A stretch of DNA of 28,579 nt from Treponema sp. (GCA_017617145.1 JAFZWX010000034.1:1-28579); one strand, 5' to 3'. Positions 1 through 8,487 are shown, counted from the first letter of the stretch. Notes: a model not told the origin generated them from the letters alone. A program made the numbers and translations.

Positions 1-1761
1 CAGTCAATCACTGTAGACCGCCAGCTCAAACGCTATCATGTACCACGCGTTGCATTTGTTAATAAGTGTGACCGCCAGGGTGCAAATCCTATTCGTGTAC
101 GCATGCAGCTTCGCGAAAAGCTGGGCTTGAACGCTTACATGATGGAACTTCCTATCGGTCTTGAAGACAAGCTCGAAGGTGTTGTTGACCTCGTAGGAAT
201 GAAGGCAATCTACTTTGACGGACCAAACGGTGAAGATGTTCGTGTTGCAGAAATCCCGGCAGCAATGCAGGCAGATGCAGAAAAATATCGTGAAGAACTT
301 TTGGATGCTGCTTCTATGTTCGATGATTCTTTGATGGAAGAAATCATGGAAAATGGTTACGACGGCGTTGCAGAAGAAAAAGTAATTGCTGCTATCCGTA
401 AGGGAACTTTGGCAGAACAGTTTGTTGGTGTATTCTGTGGTTCTGCTCACGTTAATAAGGGTATTCAGCCATTGCTCGACGCAGTTGTACGCTACCTTCC
501 TAACCCAACTGAAGTTAAAAACACAGCATATGATTTGGACAATGGTGAAGCAGAAGTTGTTCTTGAATCTGTAGATACAAAGCCAACTGTAGCACTTGCA
601 TTCAAGCTTGATGATGGTCAGTATGGTCAGCTTACATATACTCGTGTATATCAGGGAAAAATCAAGAAGGGTGAAGAGCTTTACAATACACGTTCAAAGA
701 AGAGATTCAAGGTTGGACGTCTTGTTCGTATGAACTCTGCTCAAATGGAAGATATTACAGAAGGATGTGCAGGTGATATCGTTGCACTCTTTGGTGTTGA
801 TTGTGCTTCTGGTGATACATTCGTTAATGGCGGAATCAACTACTCAATGGCTTCTATGTACGTTCCAGAGCCTGTAATTTCTCTTTCTATTACTCCAAAA
901 GACAAGAATGCTGAAATGCAGATGGGTAAGGCTTTGAACCGCTTTACAAAAGAAGACCCAACATTCCAGACATACACAGATCCAGAATCTGGTGAAACAA
1001 TCATTAAGGGTATGGGTGAGCTTCACCTTGCAGTTTATGTTGAACGTATGAAGCGTGAATACAACTGTGAAGTTACAACTGGTGCTCCACAGGTTGCTTA
1101 CCGCGAATCTATTACTACAACTGGTGACTTCAACTACACTCATAAGAAACAGACTGGTGGTTCTGGTCAGTATGGTCGTGTAGCAGGTTTCATGGAACCA
1201 TGTTCAGAAAAAGATTACGAATTCGTAGACTCTATCAAGGGTGGTGCTATTCCTAACGAATTTATTCCATCTTGTGATAAAGGTTTCCGCAAGGCTATTA
1301 CTGAAGGATCTTTGATTGGTGCACCTATTGTTGGTGTTAAGATTACAATCAATGATGGTCAGTCACACCCAGTAGACTCTAACGATAACGCCTTCCAGCA
1401 GGCTGCTATTGGTGCTTTCCGCGAAGGTTATGCAAAGGCTAAGCCTGTTATTCTTGAACCAATCATGAAGGTACAGATGACTGCTCCTACAGAATTCCAG
1501 GGTAACTTGTTCGGTCTTATCAACCAGCGCCGTGGTGTAATCATTGACTCTACAGATGAAAACAATACATCTACTGTAAACGCAGAAGTTCCACTTTCAG
1601 AAATGTTCGGATTCTCTACTATCCTCCGTTCTTCTACACAGGGTAAGGGTGAATTCACAATGGAATTTGAAAAATATGGTAAGGTTCCAAACAATGTTTC
1701 TGAAGAACTTCAGGCTAAATACAAGGAAGAGCGTGCAAAAGCTGCCGCTGCTAAGAAATAA
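1..1761 (+). CDS. fusA: Elongation factor G, 5' end outside window
   Basis: Translation GTPase that drives tRNA-mRNA translocation on the ribosome. The frame is open from base 1, so the gene enters from the left; 586 codons are present and roughly the first 100 residues (P-loop, switch regions) are missing. The G4 motif NKCDR is at bases 61-75, where most EF-Gs have NKMDR. Downstream are domain II ([20 protein letters not shown]), domain III ([17 protein letters not shown]), domain IV ([23 protein letters not shown]) and domain V ([20 protein letters not shown]). Family identity is certain. The NKCDR variant recalls the spirochaete/mitochondrial EF-G1 branch, but that subfamily call is inference. 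The next gene starts 11 bp after the stop, with its SD directly behind the stop codon, so the two are probably cotranscribed. Confidence 0.97.
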   Translation, partial: QSITVDRQLKRYHVPRVAFVNKCDRQGANPIRVRMQLREKLGLNAYMMELPIGLEDKLEGVVDLVGMKAIYFDGPNGEDVRVAEIPAAMQADAEKYREELLDAASMFDDSLMEEIMENGYDGVAEEKVIAAIRKGTLAEQFVGVFCGSAHVNKGIQPLLDAVVRYLPNPTEVKNTAYDLDNGEAEVVLESVDTKPTVALAFKLDDGQYGQLTYTRVYQGKIKKGEELYNTRSKKRFKVGRLVRMNSAQMEDITEGCAGDIVALFGVDCASGDTFVNGGINYSMASMYVPEPVISLSITPKDKNAEMQMGKALNRFTKEDPTFQTYTDPESGETIIKGMGELHLAVYVERMKREYNCEVTTGAPQVAYRESITTTGDFNYTHKKQTGGSGQYGRVAGFMEPCSEKDYEFVDSIKGGAIPNEFIPSCDKGFRKAITEGSLIGAPIVGVKITINDGQSHPVDSNDNAFQQAAIGAFREGYAKAKPVILEPIMKVQMTAPTEFQGNLFGLINQRRGVIIDSTDENNTSTVNAEVPLSEMFGFSTILRSSTQGKGEFTMEFEKYGKVPNNVSEELQAKYKEERAKAAAAKK

Positions 1762-1772
1762 GGAGAACGGCT

Positions 1773-2432
1773 ATGGAAAAGAAAGATTTAATCGCTCACA
1801 GCCCAGTACGCTTTTTTGATAATGCAACAAGTGCAGCTTTAAAAGACGGAGAAATGGGTCTTGTAACTGCAAAAAAGGGTCTTGGAAAAACTTCTATCTT
1901 AGTTCAGTTTGGAATTGACGCTCTTTTGAACGACAAGGCACTTGTTCACGTTTCTTTTGACCAGCAGTCTTCTAACGTTATTGCCTGGTATTCAAGCGTA
2001 ATGGCAGAAATTGCTAAGAAAAAGAACTTTAACCTTGATGAAGTAAGTGAAGAAATTGTTCGTAACAGAACTATCTTGAACTTCAATCAGGAAACATTTA
2101 CTTTGCCAAAGGTTGTAAATACACTCAAGGCTCTTAAAGAAGGCGGTATTGCTCTTGGCAGTGTTGTTGTAGATGGTCTTGACCTTGCAAAAACTTCTGC
2201 CGATGACCTTAAAGTATTTGCAGACTTTGTAAAAGCAGAAAAAATGACTGCCTGGTTCAGCTACACAAACGAAGCCGACACTCTCAAGAATACTCTTGAT
2301 GCAGCAAAACTCGACTCATTTGCAACAGTAGCACACCTTGCAGCAAGCGGCAACCAGCTTTCACTCACAGTTCTTAAAAACGGCGACGGAAAAGTAAATC
2401 TTGACGCTAAAACATTACTTTTTACAAAATAA
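1773..2432 (+). CDS. Small P-loop-like protein downstream of EF-G
   Basis: A 219-residue soluble protein that I cannot assign to a named family. Residues 33-40 read AKKGLGKT, a Walker-A-like loop lacking the usual first glycine. Residues 129-137 read SVVVDGLDL, a hydrophobic strand ending in Asp like a Walker B. The order (strand, P-loop, helix, then FDQQSSNVIAW, then Walker B) resembles a compact RecA/DnaB-type ATPase core. No signal peptide or membrane segment is visible. The start is supported by AAGGAGAA just upstream, overlapping the end of fusA, and a terminator follows the stop. Position implies a link with translation, but that is only context. ATP binding is plausible; hydrolysis is uncertain. 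Confidence 0.85.
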   Translation: MEKKDLIAHSPVRFFDNATSAALKDGEMGLVTAKKGLGKTSILVQFGIDALLNDKALVHVSFDQQSSNVIAWYSSVMAEIAKKKNFNLDEVSEEIVRNRTILNFNQETFTLPKVVNTLKALKEGGIALGSVVVDGLDLAKTSADDLKVFADFVKAEKMTAWFSYTNEADTLKNTLDAAKLDSFATVAHLAASGNQLSLTVLKNGDGKVNLDAKTLLFTK

Positions 2433-2454
2433 AAAGCAATAAATAATTTTATAA

Positions 2455-2489
2455 AAGACCAATCTTGTAAAAGGTTGGTCTTTTTTTTT
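2455..2489 (+). terminator. Intrinsic terminator of the fusA operon
   Basis: A 10-bp stem AAGACCAATC / GGTTGGTCTT (one G-U pair) with an 8-nt loop is followed at once by a run of T to 2489. It lies 22 bp after the stop of the small P-loop-like gene and should end the fusA transcript. Confidence 0.9.
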
Positions 2490-2580
2490 GAAAAAGTTAT
2501 GATGCGGAGTAGAAAACGACTGAGGACAACTTCCTTCTGTTGGCAGAAGGCGTTTTCTACGGGAGCTTCATAATTTTTTC
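2490..2580. repeat. Imperfect inverted repeat with nested hairpin
   Basis: The outer arms 2490-2518 and 2551-2580 pair through GAAAAA, TTATGA, GC and a perfect 10-bp GTAGAAAACG / CGTTTTCTAC, interrupted by small mismatches. Inside is a second hairpin, CCTTCTG-TTGG-CAGAAGG (2533-2550). It lies between a terminator and the next promoter and encodes nothing recognisable. It could be a MITE-like palindromic repeat or a structured RNA; only one copy is visible here. Confidence 0.6.
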
Positions 2581-2623
2581 AAAAAAACACAACAAGCAAC
2601 TTTATAATTTTTCATTTATATAT

Positions 2624-2652
2624 TTGACATTCCTTGTTATTATAGTTAAATT
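2624..2652 (+). promoter_or_regulatory. Putative promoter with -10 box close to start codon
   Basis: TTGACA at 2624-2629, a 17-bp spacer, then TAAATT (4/6 match) at 2647-2652. The ATG follows six bases later with no Shine-Dalgarno. An alternative pair, TTTATA 2615-2620 with TATTAT 2638-2643, would give a leader of about 9 nt. Confidence 0.5.
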
Positions 2653-2658
2653 AAAACC

Positions 2659-3480
2659 ATGTACGGATTTTTATTTAAGAAAAACTTTTGCGACGGCTGG
2701 GATAACCTTTTTTCGGTTGTTATAACCAATGTTTTGTTTCTTATAAGCATGGTTGGTATTATTCTTTTAAGCTCTTTTGTAACTTCGCACCTTGGCGAAA
2801 ACACAACCGATATGAGCTTTTACCTTATTCAATCTGGCATTCTTTTTCTTGGTATTTTCATTTTTAATGTTTTTGATTTTGCATACGGCGAACTTGCACA
2901 AAAAATTGCTAATTTTGAAGGTATCCACCTGCTGGACTTTTTTAAGCGCATTCCAGGTGTACTCCTTGATGCCTTCCTCTTTTCAATTCTTTTGATAATC
3001 ATTGTTTTTATTTCTACTTACAGTCTGCATTTTTACATAATTCAGCAGCAATCTCTTATGGGACTTTTTGTAGGTGCCCTTCTCTTTTGGGTTGATATTT
3101 TTATTGCTTTATCTCTTCAGTGGTTTGTTCCTCTTCGCAGCACATTCCATAACAAATTTTTTAAGTGCCTTAAAAAATGCTTTATAATTTTTATGGACAA
3201 TACAGGCTTTTCAATTATCATTGCTCTTTATAACCTTTTACTGATTGCTGTTTCTGTTTTGCCAATAGGATTTTTCCCTTCACTCGCTGGAGTTTCAATT
3301 TCTAAACACAATGCTTTGCGCCTGCGCATGTACAAATATGATTATCTTGAAGATCATCCGGAACTTAAAACTACAAAAGAGCGCAAAAAGATTCCTTGGG
3401 AAGAATTGATTTTTGATGATCGTGAAGCACTTGGACCTAGAAAGCTTCGTTCATTTTTGTTTCCATGGAAAGAAGAATAG
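2659..3480 (+). CDS. Conserved polytopic membrane protein
   Basis: A 273-residue protein with about five hydrophobic segments (roughly residues 20-42, 57-75, 100-125, 132-153, 180-205). It ends in a charged cytoplasmic-looking tail containing KKIPWEELIFDDREALGPRK and FLFPWKEE. The tail looks conserved in design, but I cannot attach it to a named family. No signal peptidase site or catalytic motif is seen. There is no SD before the ATG, and a promoter-like -10 lies only 6 nt upstream, so the message may be leaderless. The MarR gene follows after 30 bp in the same direction and is probably cotranscribed, which hints at a regulated or efflux-linked membrane function. This remains inference. Confidence 0.85.
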   Translation: MYGFLFKKNFCDGWDNLFSVVITNVLFLISMVGIILLSSFVTSHLGENTTDMSFYLIQSGILFLGIFIFNVFDFAYGELAQKIANFEGIHLLDFFKRIPGVLLDAFLFSILLIIIVFISTYSLHFYIIQQQSLMGLFVGALLFWVDIFIALSLQWFVPLRSTFHNKFFKCLKKCFIIFMDNTGFSIIIALYNLLLIAVSVLPIGFFPSLAGVSISKHNALRLRMYKYDYLEDHPELKTTKERKKIPWEELIFDDREALGPRKLRSFLFPWKEE

Positions 3481-3510
3481 AGACACCTTTAATCAACTGA
3501 TAGTCCGCTT

Positions 3511-3939
3511 ATGACTGAAGAAACAGACACAAGTATTGCAAAAGTCTCGCAGATTCATTCGCTTACAGCTGATTTTTTAAAAAAACGTCTGTCGGAACGC
3601 GGCTTTGATGATTTTGCTTCTTCGCATGGATATATTCTGTATCAGCTTAATATCAACAAATCTACCACTATGAAAGAGCTGGCTTCTAAAATAAACAGAG
3701 ACAAATCTACAACAACAGTGCTTGTACGAAAACTTGAACAGGCAGGGCTTGTAAAAGTTTCTGTAGACGAAAACGACAAACGCAACAGGATTCTTAGCCT
3801 TACTCCAAAAGGAGCTGAATATAATCAGATGACACAAGAACTTTCACAAGAACTGCTTGCAACCTTTTACAAAGGATTTGATGAGCAGGAAAAAGAGGAG
3901 TTCTGTAGATTCCTGGACAGAATTAAGAGAAATTTCTAA
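3511..3939 (+). CDS. MarR-family transcriptional regulator
   Basis: A 142-residue winged-helix DNA-binding protein. The central region has the MarR layout: helix-turn-helix TMKELASKINRDKSTTTVLV (about residues 53-72), then the recognition segment KLEQAGLVKV and the wing DENDKRNRILSLTPKG (about 91-106). Terminal helices (IHSLTADFLKKRL; EKEEFCRFLDRIKRNF) would form the dimer interface. MarR proteins usually repress nearby genes and respond to small ligands; the likely partner is the membrane protein 30 bp upstream. No clear SD precedes the ATG, so translation may depend on the upstream gene. It ends 24 bp before the convergent phosphatase gene. Ligand and operator are not evident. Confidence 0.93.
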   Translation: MTEETDTSIAKVSQIHSLTADFLKKRLSERGFDDFASSHGYILYQLNINKSTTMKELASKINRDKSTTTVLVRKLEQAGLVKVSVDENDKRNRILSLTPKGAEYNQMTQELSQELLATFYKGFDEQEKEEFCRFLDRIKRNF

Positions 3940-3962
3940 AATGGATTGCTTCGCTCTGTATT

Positions 3963-5207
3963 CTAGAATCTGATATTCATTACTGTAATATCATCTGGAA
4001 GAAGTGAATTCTGAGTCCAGTCTGTTACAGTCTTTTCAATTGCCTTTTCTGCAGAATATACATCTGTTTTGAACAATTCTCCAAAGAAAGCCTTTACTCT
4101 AGATTCATCATAACGCTGGCCATCGTAACTTTGCATATCGGTAAAACCATCAGAATACAAATCTATCTGAAGTCCAGGTTTAACCGGCATTTTATAAATA
4201 CCAGAACTTGAACCGGTGATTGCTTCTGCAACTGCACCCATTCCAAAAGGAGGCAATGTCGGTTTTAGAGTGGCCACGCGAATTTTTCCTGTTTCATCAG
4301 GAAGAAAAGCAAATACATTTGTATGACCACAATTGAACAAACTTACTGTTTGCGCTTTATAATCTACATAGCAGATTGCACCTGTAATAAAGTTACCCAC
4401 AGGAACAATTTCTTTAAGGAAAAGATCAAGCATTACAACAAGCTTACTCGGTGATAACTTTGAAGTATCCTGAACAGCAAGCATAGAGAACATAGAACCA
4501 AGAGTTACAGTAAGAAGTGCAGCCGAAACATTCTTTCCGGAAACATCAAAGTTTGCAACAAGATATTTGCCGTCACAAAGCTCTTTTGCAATATAATAGT
4601 CACCACCAACTGCATTTGCCATTTTATTCCAGATACGTACATCAAAAACAAACTTCTTTGTATCGGAATTCTTTTTAAGCATATTCTGCTGAATTTCTTT
4701 TGCCTTTTCCAAATCCTGAGCACGAAGTTCTTCAAGTCGTTTATTCATTTTGGCAATAGACATAATTCCATAAAAACTTCGGTTATTGATAAGAACTATA
4801 ATATGCTTTGTTTCTACTTTGATAGCAACGTCATTTACTTTTGCTGCTACAGTTTCTATAAAATCTCTTGTATTCAGGGTGAAAGGACTGCTTTTTACAT
4901 AATCGCCGCATGTTTTGGAACTAAAAAGCTTAAAACCGGAACCAGAACTTTTATTAATTGCATCTCGTTCAACAACACCAATTACAGCATCATCTTCTTC
5001 AATTGGAACTGCTGTAAGTTCCGGCTGCTGTTCAAACATTTCCAGAACTACATCAAGGCTGGCACTGCTGCTTACAGGCTCTACAACCATTGTAATAGAA
5101 CCAACCTGGGTATCTTTAAAAGTGTTTTCAAATCCTGTTTTTACTTCCGATGAATCTTCACCTAAATCTTCCGAAAAAAAAGAGCTGTCGATTACTTCTT
5201 CTTCCAT
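3963..5207 (-). CDS. CBS-domain SpoIIE/RsbU-type PP2C phosphatase
   Basis: A 414-residue cytoplasmic protein. Residues about 33-155 look like a tandem CBS pair (ITMVVEPVSSSASLDVVLEM; VIGVVERDAI). A helical linker (about 152-178, LEELRAQDLEKAKEIQQNML) of the kind found before SpoIIE domains follows. The C-terminal PP2C domain has the metal-binding and core motifs GGDYY (201-205), DVSGKNVSAALL (221-232), NCGHTNVF (292-299), DLYSDGFTD (349-357) and PDDITVMNI (404-412). All expected aspartates are present, so it should be an active Ser/Thr phosphatase. Family members reverse anti-sigma or anti-anti-sigma phosphorylation, and CBS pairs often sense adenine nucleotides. No STAS or kinase partner gene is present. 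AGGGG lies 9 nt before the ATG. It is transcribed divergently from the importer operon. Confidence 0.92.
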   Translation of the reverse strand: MEEEVIDSSFFSEDLGEDSSEVKTGFENTFKDTQVGSITMVVEPVSSSASLDVVLEMFEQQPELTAVPIEEDDAVIGVVERDAINKSSGSGFKLFSSKTCGDYVKSSPFTLNTRDFIETVAAKVNDVAIKVETKHIIVLINNRSFYGIMSIAKMNKRLEELRAQDLEKAKEIQQNMLKKNSDTKKFVFDVRIWNKMANAVGGDYYIAKELCDGKYLVANFDVSGKNVSAALLTVTLGSMFSMLAVQDTSKLSPSKLVVMLDLFLKEIVPVGNFITGAICYVDYKAQTVSLFNCGHTNVFAFLPDETGKIRVATLKPTLPPFGMGAVAEAITGSSSGIYKMPVKPGLQIDLYSDGFTDMQSYDGQRYDESRVKAFFGELFKTDVYSAEKAIEKTVTDWTQNSLLPDDITVMNIRF

Positions 5208-5236
5208 AGTACTTTTCCCCTATATCTTTTTTCTTT

Positions 5237-5265
5237 ATTATAAATCTGAAAATGTCGGTTGTAAA
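5237..5265 (-). promoter_or_regulatory. Promoter of the SpoIIE-type phosphatase gene
   Basis: On the minus strand, TTTACA (5265-5260), a 17-bp spacer and TATAAT (5242-5237) give a near-consensus sigma-70 promoter. The predicted leader is about 22 nt and contains the SD. Confidence 0.7.
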
Positions 5266-5326
5266 GGAAAAAAATGACGCGGAAATAACAGTGATTTCGA
5301 GCGTAGCGGACCAATACACCCTCCTA

Positions 5327-5355
5327 TTGACATTAGTTTTATATAAAACTATTAT
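5327..5355 (+). promoter_or_regulatory. Promoter of the importer operon, leaderless configuration
   Basis: TTGACA (5327-5332), 17-bp spacer, TATTAT (5350-5355). The ATG is only 9 nt after the -10 box and no SD exists, so transcription should start within a few bases of the start codon. No FMN-riboswitch-length leader is possible from this promoter. Confidence 0.72.
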
Positions 5356-5364
5356 ATCGTTACT

Positions 5365-6366
5365 ATGAAAAAAACAGTTTTTATTTTCGCAAGTTTATTA
5401 TCATTTATTTTTATTTCCTGTAAACCTGTAGCGGCAAAAAAAATGTCGATTGCAGTTTTTATTCCAGGCATTTGTGCTGACAGCCCGGTTTATGCAATGC
5501 TAAGAGATGGTGTTTCACAGGCTGTTGATGAATGGAACAACGGCAAAGAAATGGATCAGCGAACAAAGCTTTATGTTCTTGAAGCGGGAACTAACCAGTC
5601 TGAATGGCCTGCTAAAATTACAGCACTAGCAGCAGAGCACAAATATGATGTTATTATTTCATCTAACCCTTCTCTGCCAGAAATTGTTCTTCCTATTCTT
5701 GAACAATTCCCGGAGCAGAAATTTATTCTTATGGATGCAGAATACAGCGGAAACAGTAATATTTGTACGGTCTGTTATAATCAATACGAACAGGCATATC
5801 TTACAGGTTATATCGGCGGACTTATGTCAGAATCACACAAGCTTGGTCTTGTTGCGGCTCAGGAATATCCTGTTATGAATAATATAATCTGGCCTTATTT
5901 TGAAAAAGGTGCTAAGGATGCAAATGCTTCTTCTTCTGTTGCATTCCGTATTGTAGGAAACTGGTACGATGCAAACAAAGGAGCAATGCTTGCAGATATT
6001 CTTTACTCAGAAGGTGTTGATGTTATTCTTCCAATTTGTGGTGGTGCTTCACAAGGCGTTATTAATTCTGCTGTGAACAATAATTTCTATATTACATGGT
6101 TTGATAACAACGGTTTTGACAAAGCTCCCGGAAATATTATTTCAAGTACAGTTATGAAACAGCAGGAACTTTCGGCAATTATGACAACTGATTTCTTAAA
6201 TGGAAAAACTGAATGGGGAACAGCAAAGATGCTTGGCATAAAAGAAGGCTTTGTTGACTTTGTACAGGATGACCCGCTGTATATTTCTACAGTGCCGGCT
6301 GGTATTCGCACACAGATGACAGAACTGATAGATTCTATTAGAGACGGAAGTCGAGAAATCAAATAA
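5365..6366 (+). CDS. rfuA: Substrate-binding lipoprotein, RfuA/BMP type (probable riboflavin binder)
   Basis: A 333-residue periplasmic-binding lipoprotein. Residues 1-18 form a signal peptide ending in a relaxed spirochaetal lipobox, FISC, with lipidated Cys19. The mature part has the BMP/PnrA-like fold pattern: MSIAVFIPGICADSPVYAML at the first strand, YDVIISSNPS, FPEQKFILMDAEY, AYLTGYIGGLMSESHKLGLV and GVDVILPICGGASQGV. T. pallidum RfuA (riboflavin) and PnrA (purine nucleosides) share this architecture. The four-gene arrangement with two short permeases fits RfuABCD better. Substrate is therefore inferred, with nucleoside as the alternative. There is no SD, and a promoter -10 lies 9 nt before the ATG. 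The ATPase gene follows after 19 bp. Confidence 0.85.
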   Translation: MKKTVFIFASLLSFIFISCKPVAAKKMSIAVFIPGICADSPVYAMLRDGVSQAVDEWNNGKEMDQRTKLYVLEAGTNQSEWPAKITALAAEHKYDVIISSNPSLPEIVLPILEQFPEQKFILMDAEYSGNSNICTVCYNQYEQAYLTGYIGGLMSESHKLGLVAAQEYPVMNNIIWPYFEKGAKDANASSSVAFRIVGNWYDANKGAMLADILYSEGVDVILPICGGASQGVINSAVNNNFYITWFDNNGFDKAPGNIISSTVMKQQELSAIMTTDFLNGKTEWGTAKMLGIKEGFVDFVQDDPLYISTVPAGIRTQMTELIDSIRDGSREIK

Positions 6367-6385
6367 AAGATCGCGTGGTGTGTGT

Positions 6386-7615
6386 ATGACACTTGAGCTC
6401 CGTGATATTTCTTTAAAATTTTCGCATAAGGTTGTTCTTCAAAATTTGAGTATTCGTTTCGAAGAAGGAAAAATTCATGCACTTTTGGGACAAAACGGAG
6501 CCGGAAAATCTACGGCAGCAAATATAATAGGCGGAGAAATAAAACCCGATTCCGGAACAATTGTGATTGATGGACAGACTGTTGAATTTGCTTCTCCGAA
6601 GGATGCAATTGCACGAGGCATTTGTTATGTCCACCAAAGGCCTATGCTTGCAGAATCAATTACAGTACGCGAAAATATTTTGCTTGGACTCAAAAAAAAT
6701 CTTAGAAACAAGATTCCTGTACTGGCAAAAAAATGGCTTCCCCAGGTTGAACTCAATACTCTTGTAAAAGACCTTGGCGCCGACATAAGATTTTTTATTG
6801 CGCTATGTATTGCTCTTATTAAAAATCCGAGTATTCTGATTCTTGATGAACCAACTGCACTTTTAGATGAACAACAGCAGATATTTTTGTATAACAATCT
6901 TCGTGAACTTTCGTCTAAAGGGATGAACATTATCATCATTACACACAATTTTGAAGAAGCCGAAAAATATTGTGATACGATTGATTTTTTAGAAGAAGGA
7001 AGTCTTGCCGGGAAAAAGCCTCTGCCAAAGCTGGATATTACTTATGATATTAAAAGAAAGAATGAATCAGAAGGTTCAATTACACTTATAAAAGGACTGA
7101 CCGAAGACGGCCTGGATGAACTGGAGAAAGAGTTGACTATTAAAGCCCTTCGACAGGTTCAGGGACCGCACTCTGCACAGGGACCGCAAAGCCGGCAAAA
7201 CATTGGTATAATTCCTACCGACAGAAAGTTTACTGGTTCTAACCCCAACCTTACTGTTGAGCAAATGTTAACTTCTGCATTAAAAATCCCCGAAAAAGAA
7301 AAACCGAACATAGCACTGCAAATGATAAATAATAGCGGTGTAAATATTGAACCTCGTGAAAAATGCTCCTGTCTTTCTGGTGGCATGCTTCAAAAACTGA
7401 TGTTTGAACGTGAGTTATTCGGGAATCCAAAAACTCTTCTTTTATGTAATCCGCTGCAGGGGCTTGATGTAGCAACCTGTAAACGAACCTGCGCAAGAAT
7501 AAAAGAAGCAGCCCAAAATGGTGCGAAAATCACAATACTTTCTTATGGAGCTTTTCCATCTGGTTTTTGTGACAAAGAGTTTAAACTAACAAACGGAAAG
7601 CTGGAGGAAGTATAA
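6386..7615 (+). CDS. rfuB: ABC importer ATPase with two unequal nucleotide-binding halves
   Basis: A 409-residue cytoplasmic energy-coupling subunit; RbsA/YufO-type double ATPases are usually about 500. The first half has Walker A GQNGAGKS (35-42), Q-loop VHQRP, Walker B ILILDEPT (D154, E155) and the switch histidine in THN (H187), but no LSGGQ: the corresponding stretch reads LGADIRFFIAL. The second half lacks a Walker A, keeps a good signature LSGGM (330-334), and has a degenerate Walker B (LLLCNP, Asn in place of the catalytic Glu). Only one composite ATP site can therefore form. Residues about 253-268 derive from a repeat. ATG 6386 is preferred to GTG 6380 because homology begins at MTLELRD; SD is weak. 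The stop overlaps the next ATG (TAATG). Confidence 0.88.
   Translation: MTLELRDISLKFSHKVVLQNLSIRFEEGKIHALLGQNGAGKSTAANIIGGEIKPDSGTIVIDGQTVEFASPKDAIARGICYVHQRPMLAESITVRENILLGLKKNLRNKIPVLAKKWLPQVELNTLVKDLGADIRFFIALCIALIKNPSILILDEPTALLDEQQQIFLYNNLRELSSKGMNIIIITHNFEEAEKYCDTIDFLEEGSLAGKKPLPKLDITYDIKRKNESEGSITLIKGLTEDGLDELEKELTIKALRQVQGPHSAQGPQSRQNIGIIPTDRKFTGSNPNLTVEQMLTSALKIPEKEKPNIALQMINNSGVNIEPREKCSCLSGGMLQKLMFERELFGNPKTLLLCNPLQGLDVATCKRTCARIKEAAQNGAKITILSYGAFPSGFCDKEFKLTNGKLEEV
7146..7188 (+). repeat. Repeat-derived in-frame insertion inside rfuB
   Basis: CCCTTCGACAGGTTCAGGG (7146-7164) resembles a dispersed palindromic repeat common between bacterial genes. It is followed by an 18-bp tandem duplication: CAGGGACCGCA occurs at 7160-7170 and 7178-7188. 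It encodes RQVQGPHSAQGPQSR, which is unlike its surroundings, and it sits in the hinge between the two ATPase halves. The frame is preserved. Confidence 0.6.
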
Positions 7616-8487
7616 TGTATTATTTTGGACTTGCCTTAAGTCTTTCTGTAATTTATATGATAGCAGGGCTTGGTGCTTCATTTACTCTTAAAACGGGACA
7701 GATAAATCTTGCAGGTGAAGGACTAATTTATGCAGGCGGCTTTTTATGTGCCATTATACTGAATGTATTTGCCAGCCATAATGTTCCGGCCTTTCTGGCA
7801 GTTTCTATTTCTATGTTAGCCTGTGCTAACATTGGCGCATTACTCATGCTCTTCTGCGAGTTTTTACGAAAATACAAAAAAGCAGATTTCCTTCTTACGA
7901 CCTTTATAACTTCATCGGCAATTATTCCTTTAATAGATGGACTGGTTTCTGGTCCCTTCAGAACAAAATCGGGAAACTTATTAGCCACACCTTACATAGT
8001 TACTCAATACAGATTCACAAGCATATTAAAACCTTCCCCATTAAACTGTTCTATTTTTGCAGCAATACTTATATGTCTGGCAGCTGACATTTTTTTCAAA
8101 AAAAATCGATTCGGAAAAATGACGCAAATCTATGGAATAAGCCCTCAATTTTCTTTTTATTCAGGTTTTCCGTGCGGTGCAATTACTTTTACTGCAGCAG
8201 GAATATCCGGAGCTCTGCACTCTCTGGCCGGTGCAATTGCAGTTTGCGGAATATATTTTACCTGCCATTCAGGGTTTTATTCTGGCATGGGCTGGAATGC
8301 TCTTTCTGTTGCAATGCTGGCAAAAACACGACCTGCCGCAATCATTCCATTTTCTATTTTTATGGCTGCACTCATGACTTACTCAAGCCGCTTTGCACTT
8401 TATTCAAATCTTGATTTTGATGTAAACTCGCTCATTCAGGCAGTAATTTTATTTATGATTGCAATAGGAGGAAAAAAGCATGATTAA
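7615..8487 (+). CDS. rfuC: ABC importer permease, RfuC type
   Basis: A 290-residue inner-membrane permease of the branched-chain/ribose/BMP-system class (BPD_transp_2). It has around eight hydrophobic segments, starting at the extreme N-terminus. The motif FTLKTGQINLAGEGLIYAGG (about residues 23-42) is the typical family segment, in which Gly-Gln-Ile-Asn-Leu-Ala-Gly-Glu-Gly is characteristic. The later GAITFTAAGISGALHSLAGA is the coupling-helix region. Its start overlaps the ATPase stop by one base, and GGAGGAAG precedes it as SD. It overlaps the second permease by 8 bp, so the two are translationally coupled. It should pair with the next gene as a heterodimeric channel for the RfuA ligand. 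Substrate is inferred from operon layout. Confidence 0.88.
   Translation: MYYFGLALSLSVIYMIAGLGASFTLKTGQINLAGEGLIYAGGFLCAIILNVFASHNVPAFLAVSISMLACANIGALLMLFCEFLRKYKKADFLLTTFITSSAIIPLIDGLVSGPFRTKSGNLLATPYIVTQYRFTSILKPSPLNCSIFAAILICLAADIFFKKNRFGKMTQIYGISPQFSFYSGFPCGAITFTAAGISGALHSLAGAIAVCGIYFTCHSGFYSGMGWNALSVAMLAKTRPAAIIPFSIFMAALMTYSSRFALYSNLDFDVNSLIQAVILFMIAIGGKKHD

Noticed and set aside
3940..3962. Terminator or repeat remnant between marR and the phosphatase gene (GGATTGCTTCGCTCT)
   Set aside because: It resembles half of a common dispersed repeat but is too short, and no stem with T-run is formed.
5291..5312. Fragment GAGCGTAGCG similar to the apex of the 200-bp palindromes
   Set aside because: The match is only about ten bases with no surrounding arms, so a remnant cannot be claimed.
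5208..5364. FMN riboswitch upstream of the riboflavin-type importer
   Set aside because: The promoter's -10 box is 9 nt before the ATG, leaving no leader, and no RFN-type conserved blocks are seen in the gap.
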